NCBI RefSeq assembly: GCF_027988105.1
Contig: NZ_JAQJZJ010000008.1
Location: 124,001-188,000, forward strand
Direction: 5' to 3'
DNA from: Pseudomonas aestuarii
GTDB lineage: Bacteria; Pseudomonadota; Gammaproteobacteria; Pseudomonadales; Pseudomonadaceae
Length of the DNA stretch: 64,000 nucleotides
The translations under genes were made by a program, and so were the position numbers. A model generated the notes under the pieces. The model had not been told where the DNA came from and made no database searches. It saw only the letters and a list, made by a program, of their open reading frames with translations. Below, piece after piece: positions 28,825 through 36,874 of the stretch (position 1 is its first letter; each line of letters opens with the position of its first letter).

Positions 28825-28864
28825 CTAATGACTGCTGATTATGGGTGGGAAATCTGCGGGGAAA

Positions 28865-29332
28865 TCATTTGTGGTACGGGTGTCCGGACAACACGGTCCA
28901 GGCCCGATACATCTGTTCGCCAATCACAATCCGCACCAGCGGGTGCGGCAGGGTCAAGGGCGACAGCGACCAGCGCTGTTCACTGCGCGCCTGTACTTCC
29001 GGCGCCAACCCTTCAGGACCACCGACCATAAGGTTGACGGTGCGCGCATCCAGGCGCCACTTGTCCAGTTCGACGGCCAGCTGCTCGGTGCTCCACGGCC
29101 GTCCTTCGACTTCCAGGGTGACGATGCGTTCCCCCGGCTGCACTTTGGCCAGCATGGCTTCGCCTTCCTGGCGAATCATCCGCGCCACATCGGCATTCTT
29201 GCCGCGGGTGGTCAACGGAATCTCGACCAGTTCCAGGGCAAGCTCTGCCGGCATGCGCTTGGCGTATTCCTGCCAGCCGTCTTCGACCCAGCGCGGCATG
29301 CGCGAGCCGACGGCGATCAGTTTGATCCGCAC
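28865..29332 (-). CDS. rlmH: 23S rRNA pseudouridine-1915 N3-methyltransferase
   Basis: RlmH is a SPOUT-fold methyltransferase acting on helix 69 of 23S rRNA in the 70S ribosome. The 155-residue protein has the usual start MRIKLIAVGSRMP, the SAM-knot segment LMVGGPEGL near residue 106 and the C-terminal EQMYRAWTVLSGHPYHK, all typical. It follows rsfS by 12 bases. The rsfS-rlmH pair, both acting on the large subunit, is conserved across many bacteria. Confidence 0.97.
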   Translation of the reverse strand: MRIKLIAVGSRMPRWVEDGWQEYAKRMPAELALELVEIPLTTRGKNADVARMIRQEGEAMLAKVQPGERIVTLEVEGRPWSTEQLAVELDKWRLDARTVNLMVGGPEGLAPEVQARSEQRWSLSPLTLPHPLVRIVIGEQMYRAWTVLSGHPYHK

Positions 29333-29344
29333 AGCGCGGCGTCC

Positions 29345-29725
29345 TTATTCTTGTTCCGGCTCAGGGCTGAACTGCGCACGGCTCTGTTCGGCGCCGCGCC
29401 AGAGACGCTCGAGGTCGTAGAACTGCCGTGCGGTTGGCAGCATCACGTGGACGACGATGTCACCCAGGTCGAGCAGGGCCCACTCGCCGGTGTCCAGGCC
29501 TTCGCTGCCCAATGGACGCACGCCCTTCTCCTTGACCTTCTCCAGCACGTTGTCGACCAGCGACTTGACGTGACGGCTGGAGGTACCGCTGGCGATCACC
29601 ATGAAGTCGGTGATGCTGGTCTTGTCGCGCACATCGATGGTGGTGATGTCTTGCGCCTTGATGTCTTCCAGGGCAGCGATGGCCAGTTTGACCAGGTCTT
29701 CGCTGAGCATTTTTTGCTTCTTCAT
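29345..29725 (-). CDS. rsfS: Ribosomal silencing factor RsfS
   Basis: RsfS binds ribosomal protein L14 and blocks subunit joining when nutrients are low. The 126-residue protein contains the family core LEDIKAQDITTIDV, SITDFMVIASGTSSRHVKSL and the GLDTGEWALLDLGDIVVHVM segment. The start MKKQKM at 29725 is preferred; MLSEDL six codons in is an alternative, and the reading to 29800 runs into nadD. The nadD stop overlaps the longer reading only. It has a glutamate-rich tail (PEPEQE). Confidence 0.93.
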   Translation of the reverse strand: MKKQKMLSEDLVKLAIAALEDIKAQDITTIDVRDKTSITDFMVIASGTSSRHVKSLVDNVLEKVKEKGVRPLGSEGLDTGEWALLDLGDIVVHVMLPTARQFYDLERLWRGAEQSRAQFSPEPEQE

Positions 29726-29747
29726 AAGTAACTCGTTTGCCTTGTGT

Positions 29748-30392
29748 TCAGTTCGACGCACGGTAGAGTCCGTGCGCATGGATATAGGTGAGTACCGCAT
29801 CGGGCACCAGGTAACGCACCGATTTGCCGCTCGCCAGCAGCGTGCGAATCTGCGTGGCCGACACCGCCAGGGGCGTCTGCCAGATGAAGGAAATCTGTCC
29901 CCCGGGTCCCTCCAGGGTCAACGGGTCGCTGATGCTGCGGGCCGCCAGCACGTTGCGCAAGATTTCCGGCGCGTCGCTGTCGGCATCCGGGCGCTGCAGC
30001 ACCAGAATATGGCAGTGCTCCAGCAACTCGCTCCAGCGATGCCAGGTGGGCAGCCCGCAGAAGGCATCCCAGCCGATGATCAGGAACAGCTGGTCGTCGT
30101 CCGCCAACTCGGCGCGCAACGACTCCAGGGTGTCGATGCTGTACGACGGCTTGTCACGCTTGAGCTCGCGATCGTCGACACACAGCGGTGACAAGCCGGC
30201 CACCGCCAGCTCGACCATGGCCAGGCGATCGTGCGCCGAAACCCGGGGCGCCTCGCGGTGCGGCGGCCGCGCACTGGGGATCAGGCGCAACTCGTCGAGG
30301 GCCATGAACTCCGCCACCTCCAGCGCACTGCGCAGGTGGCCGATATGCACCGGATCGAAGGTGCCGCCGAATATGCCGATGCGTTTAGGCAT
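29748..30392 (-). CDS. nadD: Nicotinate-nucleotide adenylyltransferase
   Basis: NadD adenylates nicotinate mononucleotide to deamido-NAD, an essential step for NAD. The 214-residue protein starts with the nucleotidyltransferase motif GGTFDPVHIGHL (about residues 9-20) and has the C-terminal ISATxIR-like signature as VSATQIRTLL. It overlaps the end of proA by 8 bases and precedes rsfS by 22 bases, forming the conserved proA-nadD-rsfS order. Confidence 0.96.
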   Translation of the reverse strand: MPKRIGIFGGTFDPVHIGHLRSALEVAEFMALDELRLIPSARPPHREAPRVSAHDRLAMVELAVAGLSPLCVDDRELKRDKPSYSIDTLESLRAELADDDQLFLIIGWDAFCGLPTWHRWSELLEHCHILVLQRPDADSDAPEILRNVLAARSISDPLTLEGPGGQISFIWQTPLAVSATQIRTLLASGKSVRYLVPDAVLTYIHAHGLYRASN

Positions 30393-31653
30393 TCTGCCCG
30401 CGCAGTTGACCGTCGCCGATCACCACATACTTCTCGCAGGTCAGGCCTTCCAGGCCAACCGGGCCGCGGGCATGCAGCTTGTCGGTGGAAATGCCGATCT
30501 CCGCGCCCAGGCCGTACTCGAAGCCATCGGCGAAACAGGTTGGCGCATTGAGCATCACCGAGCTGGAGTCGACCTCGGCGAGAAAACGCCGGGCGCGACC
30601 CTGATGCTCGGTGACGATGGCGTCGGTGTGGTGCGAGCCGTAGCGATTGATGTGCTCGATGGCCTGATCCAGGCCGTCGACCACGCGAATCGACAGGATC
30701 GGCGCCAGGTATTCGGTGCTCCAGTCCTCCTCCATCGCCGGGATTGCCTGGATCAGCGCGCAGGTGCGCTCGCAGCCGCGCAACTCGACGCCCTTCTCGA
30801 CGAACATCAGCTCCATGGCCGGCAAAAACGCAGCAGCCACGGCCTGATCGACCAACAGGGTTTCCATCGCGCCGCAGATGCCGTAGCGGTAGGTCTTGGC
30901 GTTGAAGGCGATGCCCTGGGCCTTGGGCAATTCGGCCAGGGCGTCGACATACACATGACAGATGCCATCCAGGTGCTTGATCACCGGCACCCGGGCGTCG
31001 CGACTGACCCGCTCGATCAGGCTCTTGCCGCCGCGCGGAACTATCACATCGACGAATTCGGGCATGCTGATCAGCGCACCGACGGCGGCGCGGTCGGTGG
31101 TTTCCACCACCTGCACCGCGGCGGCCGGCAGATCGGCCGCCGCCAGGCCGCGCTGGATGCAGGCGGCAATCGCACGGTTGGAATGAATGGCTTCCGAGCC
31201 GCCACGCAGGATGGTGGCGTTGCCGGATTTCAGACACAGGCTGGCGGCGTCGATGGTCACGTTGGGGCGCGACTCGTAGATGATGCCGATCACGCCGAGC
31301 GGCACGCGCATCTTGCCGACCTGAATACCCGACGGACGGTAGCTCAGGTCGCGGATCGCGCCGACCGGATCGGCCAGGCTGGCTACCTGGCGCAGGCCTT
31401 CGATCATGCCGTCGATCCGCGCCGGGGTCAGCGCCAGACGGTCCAGCAGCGCCGGCTCCAGGCCATTGGCACGGCCGGCGGCCAGATCCAGCTCGTTGGC
31501 GGCAGTCAGCTCGGCGCGCGCGGCATCCAGGGCCTCGGCGGTGGCCTGCAGGGCACGGTTCTTCTGCGCGGTGCTGGCGCTGGCGACCACGCGCGAGGCG
31601 GCGCGGGCCGCACGGCCCAGACGGGTCATATAGTCGAGCACGGACTCGGTCAT
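30385..31653 (-). CDS. proA: Gamma-glutamyl phosphate reductase
   Basis: ProA reduces gamma-glutamyl phosphate to glutamate semialdehyde with NADPH in proline synthesis. The 422-residue protein has the family segments PLGVIGIIYESRPNVT near residue 120 and the catalytic-cysteine region GICGAMETLLVD near 275. The start MTESVLDYMTRLG is standard. It is the first gene of the leftward block down to lipB. proB is not in the window, as is usual in Pseudomonas. Confidence 0.97.
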   Translation of the reverse strand: MTESVLDYMTRLGRAARAASRVVASASTAQKNRALQATAEALDAARAELTAANELDLAAGRANGLEPALLDRLALTPARIDGMIEGLRQVASLADPVGAIRDLSYRPSGIQVGKMRVPLGVIGIIYESRPNVTIDAASLCLKSGNATILRGGSEAIHSNRAIAACIQRGLAAADLPAAAVQVVETTDRAAVGALISMPEFVDVIVPRGGKSLIERVSRDARVPVIKHLDGICHVYVDALAELPKAQGIAFNAKTYRYGICGAMETLLVDQAVAAAFLPAMELMFVEKGVELRGCERTCALIQAIPAMEEDWSTEYLAPILSIRVVDGLDQAIEHINRYGSHHTDAIVTEHQGRARRFLAEVDSSSVMLNAPTCFADGFEYGLGAEIGISTDKLHARGPVGLEGLTCEKYVVIGDGQLRGQNA

Positions 31654-31845
31654 GGTCTCGGTAGCCTGGCAATAACTAAAGCGGCTGATTATAGCGGTGC
31701 CACCGCCCCACGCACAGCGGCGCCTGGCGGATAGTGGACAAGCAGTAGCAATAACCTGTCGACCAAGACCGGCTCAGGCATCGATACGGCTCTTGTTGGT
31801 ATCATCGCGATCCACCTGAGGCCTGCCTTCAACCAGGGAACTCTC

Positions 31846-32562
31846 ATGCCTGCCGAACCCGCCCACAGCCTGCCCTGGCCTCAAGCCCGCCCCCTGAGCG
31901 CCAGCTTCTTCGAGCGCGACGCGCGCCTACTCGCCCGCGAGCTGCTCGGCAAGGTGATCCGCCACCGCTGCGGCCCGCTCTGGCTGAGCGCACGGATCAT
32001 CGAGACCGAAGCCTACTACCTGGAGGAAAAAGGCAGCCACGCCTCGCTCGGCTACACGGAAAAACGCCAGGCCCTGTTCCTCGGCGGCGGGCACATCTAC
32101 ATGTATTACGCCCGCGGCGGCGACTCGCTGAATTTCAGCGCCTGCGGGCCGGGTAACGCGGTACTGATCAAATCCGCCTACCCCTGGCTCGACCCGGTTT
32201 CGCCCAGCGCCAGCCTGGCGCAGATGCAGGCCAACAATCCGGATGACCAGGGTCGGCCACGCCCGGCGGAAAAACTCTGTGGCGGACAAACCTTGCTGTG
32301 CAAGGCCCTGGGCCTGAAAGTACCGGACTGGGATGGGCGGCGTTTCGATCCGCAGCGCTTGTTCGTCGAAGACCTCGGCGAATGCCCGGCGCAGATCGTC
32401 CAGACCACGCGCCTGGGCATTCCCGCCGGGCGCGACGAACACCTGCCCTACCGCTTCGTCGACGCCGCCTTTGCCCGGCACTGCACACGCAACCCACTGC
32501 GTCGCGGCCAGGTCGAAGGTCGCGACTTTTATCTACTCGGGCCCACGGATGCACATCGATGA
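31846..32562 (+). CDS. mpg: DNA-3-methyladenine glycosylase (AAG/MPG type)
   Basis: The 238-residue protein belongs to the AAG/MPG family, which removes alkylated and deaminated purines. It has the family segments ARELLGKVIRH near residue 28, RIIETEAYYLEEKGSHAS near 45 (catalytic Glu region), and GHIYMYYARG near 83. AGGGAACTCTC precedes the ATG. The last four bases overlap the following DedA-PAP2 gene (ATGA), so they are translationally coupled. The C-terminal region is somewhat longer than in the minimal enzyme. Confidence 0.93.
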   Translation: MPAEPAHSLPWPQARPLSASFFERDARLLARELLGKVIRHRCGPLWLSARIIETEAYYLEEKGSHASLGYTEKRQALFLGGGHIYMYYARGGDSLNFSACGPGNAVLIKSAYPWLDPVSPSASLAQMQANNPDDQGRPRPAEKLCGGQTLLCKALGLKVPDWDGRRFDPQRLFVEDLGECPAQIVQTTRLGIPAGRDEHLPYRFVDAAFARHCTRNPLRRGQVEGRDFYLLGPTDAHR

Positions 32563-33875
32563 GCCAGTGGCTCGACAGCTTGACCCTCTGGCTCACGGCG
32601 AGCCCCAAGTGGCTCGGCCTGGCGATCTTCCTGATTGCCTTTCTCGAGTGCCTGGCGATTGCCGGGATCCTGGTGCCGGGCACCGTCTTGCTGTTCGCCG
32701 TCGCCGTGCTCGCCGGCCACGGTGCCCTGACGCTCAGTGAAACCCTGGCCCTGGCCTACTGCGGCGGACTGCTCGGCGATCTGCTGTCCTATGCCACCGG
32801 TCGCTACTTCCACCAGGACATCCGCCGCCTGCCGGGGCTGCGCCATCACCCGCAATGGATGGCCGGGGCGGAACTCTATGTTCAGCGCTACGGCATCGCC
32901 AGCCTGCTGGTGGGCCGCTTTATCGGCCCGCTACGGCCGATGCTGCCGATGATTGCCGGCATGCTCAGCATGCCGTTCGGGCGTTTCGTGCTGGTCAGCC
33001 TGCTCGCTTCGGCCGGCTGGGCGCTCGCCTACCTGTTGCCGGGCTGGGCCACTGGCGCGGCATTGCGCCTGCCACTGCCCGCAGGCTTCTGGCCCGAAGC
33101 CGCGGTACTTGCCGCCGGCCTGGCCGCCTTGCTGCTGCTCAGCGCACATGACAGCCTGCGCGAAAGACGCCGCGCCAGCTGGATCGCTGCGGGCTTGAGC
33201 CTGTTGCTGTTGTTCGGCCTGTTGATCGGCTGGCCGCGCCTCGATCAGTTCGATCGGGGCTTGCTCGCCCTGATTCAGGAACAGCGGAGTGCCAGCCTCG
33301 ACACGCTAATGGTGCTGATCACCCGCCTCGGCGACTTTTCCAGCCAACTGGCCGCCGGGTTGCTGCTCTGCCTGCTTCTGCTATTGACGCGACAATGGCG
33401 AGCCTTGTCCTTTGCCGGCGGCACCCTGCTCGCTACCGCGCTGGCCAACGGCGCGCTGAAAGCCCTGCTCGCCCGCCATCGCCCACAGGTATTGCTCGAA
33501 CCCTTGCACAGCTTCAGCCTGCCCAGCGGCCACAGCTCGGCGGCCTTCGCGTTCTTCCTGGTACTCGGCGTACTGGCCGGGCGCGGCCAACCGGCGCGCC
33601 TGCGCCTGGCCTGGCTGCTGCTGGCCAGCCTGCCGGCCATGACCGTCGCCCTGTCGCGGGTCTACCTGGGCGTGCATTGGCCGAGCGACATCATCGCTGG
33701 CGCCTTGCTGGCGGGCGGCCTGTGCGCGCTCAGCCTGGGCCTGACGCAATGGCGCATGCCACAGCCGGGGTTAGCCGCCAAGGTGTGGTGGTTGATCCTG
33801 CCGGCGTGCCTGGCACTGCTCGGGGCCATTGCCACCCGGCACTTGTCGCAAGGCTTGCTGCTCTATCGCTATTGA
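32559..33875 (+). CDS. DedA-PAP2 fusion membrane phosphatase
   Basis: The 438-residue protein fuses two membrane modules. Residues about 1-170 are a DedA/VTT domain (ECLAIAGILVPGTVLLF, GGLLGDLLSYATGRYF, GRFIGPLRPMLPMIAG), a type linked to lipid-carrier recycling. Residues about 220-415 are a PAP2 phosphatase with all three catalytic motifs: KALLARHRP, PSGHSSA and SRVYLGVHWPSD. An undecaprenyl-phosphate or lipid-phosphate role is inferred. The start at 32559 overlaps the mpg stop. Its 3' end overlaps the convergent Lon-N gene by 7 bases. Confidence 0.9.
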   Translation: MSQWLDSLTLWLTASPKWLGLAIFLIAFLECLAIAGILVPGTVLLFAVAVLAGHGALTLSETLALAYCGGLLGDLLSYATGRYFHQDIRRLPGLRHHPQWMAGAELYVQRYGIASLLVGRFIGPLRPMLPMIAGMLSMPFGRFVLVSLLASAGWALAYLLPGWATGAALRLPLPAGFWPEAAVLAAGLAALLLLSAHDSLRERRRASWIAAGLSLLLLFGLLIGWPRLDQFDRGLLALIQEQRSASLDTLMVLITRLGDFSSQLAAGLLLCLLLLLTRQWRALSFAGGTLLATALANGALKALLARHRPQVLLEPLHSFSLPSGHSSAAFAFFLVLGVLAGRGQPARLRLAWLLLASLPAMTVALSRVYLGVHWPSDIIAGALLAGGLCALSLGLTQWRMPQPGLAAKVWWLILPACLALLGAIATRHLSQGLLLYRY

Positions 33876-34465
33876 GCGACGCCACTCTCGCCCTGAATCT
33901 GCTCAAGCCAGGCTTGCAGCTGGATCAGGCGCGCCTGCGGCGTGTCGAGCTCGAGCAGCTGGAGTTTCTGCTCGAGCGCCAATGGCAACAGATAGGCCAG
34001 TTGATTGGCCAGGGCCGCTTGACCGCTGACCGAATCAGTCATGCCCAAGGCGGCGACCAGCGGGTGCTCGGCCAGGGCCTCGAGCAACGCGACAAGATCC
34101 GCATGCTCGGCTCCCAGGGGCTGATCCGCCGCCTCCTCCAACCACTCGACCTCGGCGATGGTCAGCTGATCCGGCAGCACCTGGGCGTGACCAACCTTGA
34201 AGCGTCGACCACCTTCGACACGAATCCCCAGCAAGCCGTTGGGCCGTTGCTGAAAATCGCAGATCCGCGCCTCGCAACCAATCGCCGAGAAGTGGCCGGC
34301 GGCCTCGCCGACCTCCCGGCCCTCGACAATGCATACCACGCCGAAGCCCTCACCCTGCTTCATGCAGCGACTGATCATGTCCAGGTAGCGTGCCTCGAAT
34401 ATCTGCAAATCGAGCAGGCAACCCGGAAACAACACGGTATTGAGCGGAAACAGCGGGAGTTTCAT
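33869..34465 (-). CDS. Stand-alone Lon N-terminal (substrate-binding) domain protein
   Basis: The 198-residue protein is a Lon-N domain without the ATPase or protease parts. It has the usual opening LPLFPLNTVLFPGCLLDLQIFEARYLDM (residues 3-30) and the GRRFKVG segment near 85. Such proteins are common in Pseudomonas; their role is unknown, perhaps as substrate adaptors. Length and an intact end argue against a broken lon gene. CTGAGGACGGCCCC precedes the start. Its end overlaps the convergent DedA-PAP2 gene. Confidence 0.88.
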   Translation of the reverse strand: MKLPLFPLNTVLFPGCLLDLQIFEARYLDMISRCMKQGEGFGVVCIVEGREVGEAAGHFSAIGCEARICDFQQRPNGLLGIRVEGGRRFKVGHAQVLPDQLTIAEVEWLEEAADQPLGAEHADLVALLEALAEHPLVAALGMTDSVSGQAALANQLAYLLPLALEQKLQLLELDTPQARLIQLQAWLEQIQGESGVAQ

Positions 34466-34727
34466 GGGGCCGTCCTCAGAGGTTGTGAAAAGATCGAGCG
34501 CAACGCCGCAGCTGACGGCTGGGCGATCCGTAAGGTCTATATGGGCTGCCCGCAGGCAGTCCGCCGTGATTCAGTGGCGCCGCCGAAAACTGCCGGGTTG
34601 TCGCTCCGCGCCGAAGCCGCTCGAGCCGCTCGAGCGCCGAATCGAACCCCGCCCGAACCGCCTTACGCCCCGAACCGACTACCGATGGTTGCAGCAATTG
34701 CAGCAGGTGAAGGGTTTTCACCACTTC

Positions 34728-35444
34728 TCAAACCAGGAAAATGATCGCCAGCGGTAACAGCACCGCTGTGAGCATGCCCATCAGACTCATCGCCAGCGCG
34801 GCGAACGCGCCACACTCTTCGCTTTCCTGCATGGCCCGCGCAGTGCCAACCGCATGCGCGGTCATGCCCAGGGCCATGCCGACAGCCGCGTGATGTCGCA
34901 CACCGCACAGGCGCAACAGCGACGGGCCGAGCATCGCCCCGATCACCCCGGTCATCATCACGAAAACCGCTGCCAGTGCGGCAATACCACCGATCTGGCT
35001 GGCCACCAGCATGGCGATCGGCGAGGTCACCGACTTCGGCGCCATGCTCATCAACATGATCGAGTCGGCGCCAAACCACCAGGCCAGGGACACGCCGAGC
35101 ACCGTGGCCACAACCCCGCCGACCAGCAAGGTCAACACGGTCGGCAAGAACAACTGGCGAATCCGCCGCAAATTGAGGAACAAGGGCACTGCCAAGGCCA
35201 CGGTTGCTGGACCGAGGAACAGGGTCAGGGCCTCAGCGCTGACCTTGTACTCGGCATAATTCAGGCCGCACAGCAACAGCACGCCGATAACGATCACCAT
35301 CGACACCAACACCGGCTGCAGGAACATCCAGCGGGTCCTTTCGTAGGCGGCGATGGACAACTGGTAAGCACCCAGAGTAATCCCGGCGCCAAACAACGGA
35401 TGATGGGTGAGCGCCTGCCAGGCACCGTACCAGTCGAGGCTCAT
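34728..35444 (-). CDS. lrgB: LrgB/CidB family membrane protein
   Basis: The 238-residue protein has about seven membrane helices and the LrgB hallmark MSMAPKSVTSPIAM near residue 138. LrgB works with LrgA in holin/antiholin-like control of murein hydrolases, or in export of small metabolites such as pyruvate in some bacteria. Its start overlaps the lrgA stop by four bases (35441-35444). Which of these roles applies here is not known. Confidence 0.92.
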   Translation of the reverse strand: MSLDWYGAWQALTHHPLFGAGITLGAYQLSIAAYERTRWMFLQPVLVSMVIVIGVLLLCGLNYAEYKVSAEALTLFLGPATVALAVPLFLNLRRIRQLFLPTVLTLLVGGVVATVLGVSLAWWFGADSIMLMSMAPKSVTSPIAMLVASQIGGIAALAAVFVMMTGVIGAMLGPSLLRLCGVRHHAAVGMALGMTAHAVGTARAMQESEECGAFAALAMSLMGMLTAVLLPLAIIFLV

Positions 35445-35803
35445 AGGTCACCCCGCCGACGCTGCTGGCGCTCGATGAGCTTTTGCATCATCCAGCCGGC
35501 GAATACCACCGACAGCACCAGTGACAACACCAGCGCCCCGATCACCGCCCAGAAGTCCGCGGCAATCGCATCGGCATAGGCCATTACGCCAACCGCAGGC
35601 GGCACCAGCAACAGCGGCAGGTACTTGAGCAGGTTGCTGGAGGCCAGGCTCAGGGGTTCGCTGACCTCGCCATGCACCAGGAGGAACAGCAACAGCAACA
35701 GCATGCCGATAATAGGCCCTGGCAACATCGGCAGTAACAAGACGTTGAGTCCGGTGCCGAGCAACTGGCACAGCACCAGCCAGGACAAGCCGCGTAACAG
35801 CAT
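35441..35803 (-). CDS. lrgA: LrgA/CidA family holin-like protein
   Basis: The 120-residue protein has four membrane helices and the family segment LPGPIIGMLLLLLFLL (about residues 27-42) followed by LLVPPAVGVM. The start MLLRGLS (35803) has TTGGAGATTCACCT upstream. The reading frame stays open to 36190, but that extension is rich in arginine and tryptophan, overlaps the promoter region and lacks family similarity, so it is rejected. It forms a two-gene operon with lrgB. Confidence 0.9.
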   Translation of the reverse strand: MLLRGLSWLVLCQLLGTGLNVLLLPMLPGPIIGMLLLLLFLLVHGEVSEPLSLASSNLLKYLPLLLVPPAVGVMAYADAIAADFWAVIGALVLSLVLSVVFAGWMMQKLIERQQRRRGDL

Positions 35804-36297
35804 GAGGTGAATCTCCAATTGAAGTGACGAGCAGCGTCGCGGCGGCACAAGCGACCAGCAGTGACCGCACAAGCATAGCGCCATGGCCTCAGGCCAGGGC
35901 GTACCGCGGCCATTATAGGCAGGCAAAGCGCCCGCCGAAAAAGACCGCGTGAGAAGGCCGCGAGCAAAGGTCAGGCGAGGCAACCACCGCTGCCAGCCGT
36001 AGTGCAACGAAGTGACTGCCGGCCACTGGCCGGCCAAGCGAGCGCAGTGAGTCAAACGAACCGGACGCGCACGCAAGTGCGGAAGCGGCATGACGCGCTT
36101 GAGCGCATAGACAGCACGCTGCTTGTCCAAGCTGTTGTTCAACGCCGCATCACCGAGGGCAGCCGTGCTCACCCGGTCTGTATAAGCCACTATTCAGCAA
36201 GCCATTGCAGACTTGACCCGGCATGCGCCCCATGATGATCTAGGGCCCAAGCGGTTCGACTCGAAAAACAACACCACCGTCTCCTCAAGGAGGAACT
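35804..36297. other. Long intergenic region between lrgA and the MaoC gene, repeat-like
   Basis: No convincing gene is seen in these 494 bases. The part next to lrgA holds a TATAAT on the minus strand. The middle has a compact hairpin (GCCGGCC, 36018-36024, pairing with GGCCGGC, 36028-36034) flanked by AAGTGACTG and CGCAGTGAGTC, which looks like a dispersed repeat remnant. The right end has a TTGACC (36213-36218) that could be a -35 for the MaoC gene. Confidence 0.5.
35912..35940 (-). promoter_or_regulatory. Candidate lrgAB promoter
   Basis: On the minus strand a perfect TATAAT (35917-35912) lies 17 bases downstream of TTTCGG (35940-35935). The lrgA start is about 110 bases further on. Confidence 0.45.
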
Positions 36298-36753
36298 ATG
36301 CCGTCAGTACCCGTAGCAGAGCTCAGCAATTACGTAGGCAAGGAACTGGGACGCTCCGACTGGCTGATCATCGATCAGCAACGCATCAATCAGTTCGCCG
36401 AATGCACCGGCGACCACCAGTTCATTCACGTCGACCCGGAAAAAGCCAAGCACACCCCCTTCGGCGGCACCATCGCCCACGGTTTCCTGTCGTTGTCGCT
36501 GATCCCCATGCTGATGGAAGACATCATGCTCATGCCCGAGGGCCTGAAAATGGCGATCAACTATGGCCTGGACAGCGTGCGCTTCATCCAGCCGGTCAAG
36601 GTCGACTCCAGGGTACGCCTGGTGGTGACCCTGACCGACGCCACCGAGAAGAATCCCGGCCAGTGGCTGCTCAAGGCCCGCGCGGTACTGGAAATCGAAG
36701 GCCAGGACAAACCGGCCTATGTGGCCGAACCCCTGACCCTCTGCTTCGTCTGA
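36298..36753 (+). CDS. MaoC-like (R)-specific enoyl-CoA hydratase
   Basis: The 151-residue hot-dog-fold protein has the hydratase motif FAECTGDHQFIHVDP with the catalytic pair Asp39 and His44, followed by FGGTIAHGFLSLSLIP. Members hydrate trans-2-enoyl-CoA to (R)-3-hydroxyacyl-CoA, linking beta-oxidation to polyhydroxyalkanoate or other pathways. A strong AAGGAGGAACT precedes the ATG. It appears monocistronic, bounded by a long inverted repeat just downstream. The natural substrate is not known. Confidence 0.92.
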   Translation: MPSVPVAELSNYVGKELGRSDWLIIDQQRINQFAECTGDHQFIHVDPEKAKHTPFGGTIAHGFLSLSLIPMLMEDIMLMPEGLKMAINYGLDSVRFIQPVKVDSRVRLVVTLTDATEKNPGQWLLKARAVLEIEGQDKPAYVAEPLTLCFV

Positions 36754-36762
36754 TCTGCGCCG

Positions 36763-36804
36763 GCATAACCGGCGTTCGTTCGACCGAGCGAACGCCGGTT
36801 ATGC
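36763..36804. terminator. Long inverted repeat after the MaoC gene
   Basis: GCATAACCGGCGTTCG (36763-36778) pairs perfectly with CGAACGCCGGTTATGC (36789-36804), and the stem can extend to about 19 bp with a GACC loop. No T-run follows, so it may be a factor-assisted terminator, an mRNA-stabilising hairpin or a repeat element. Confidence 0.55.
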
Positions 36805-36874
36805 ACTGGCACTGTGCGGCGCGGCAGCGCAGAGCCAATGGTTTACGGCATACTCCGGCAACACCTGGATCTGG

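Noticed and set aside
35804..36190. N-terminal extension of LrgA back to 36190
   Set aside because: The extension is arginine- and tryptophan-rich, lacks family similarity, and runs over a promoter-like TATAAT. MLLRGLS has a proper ribosome site.
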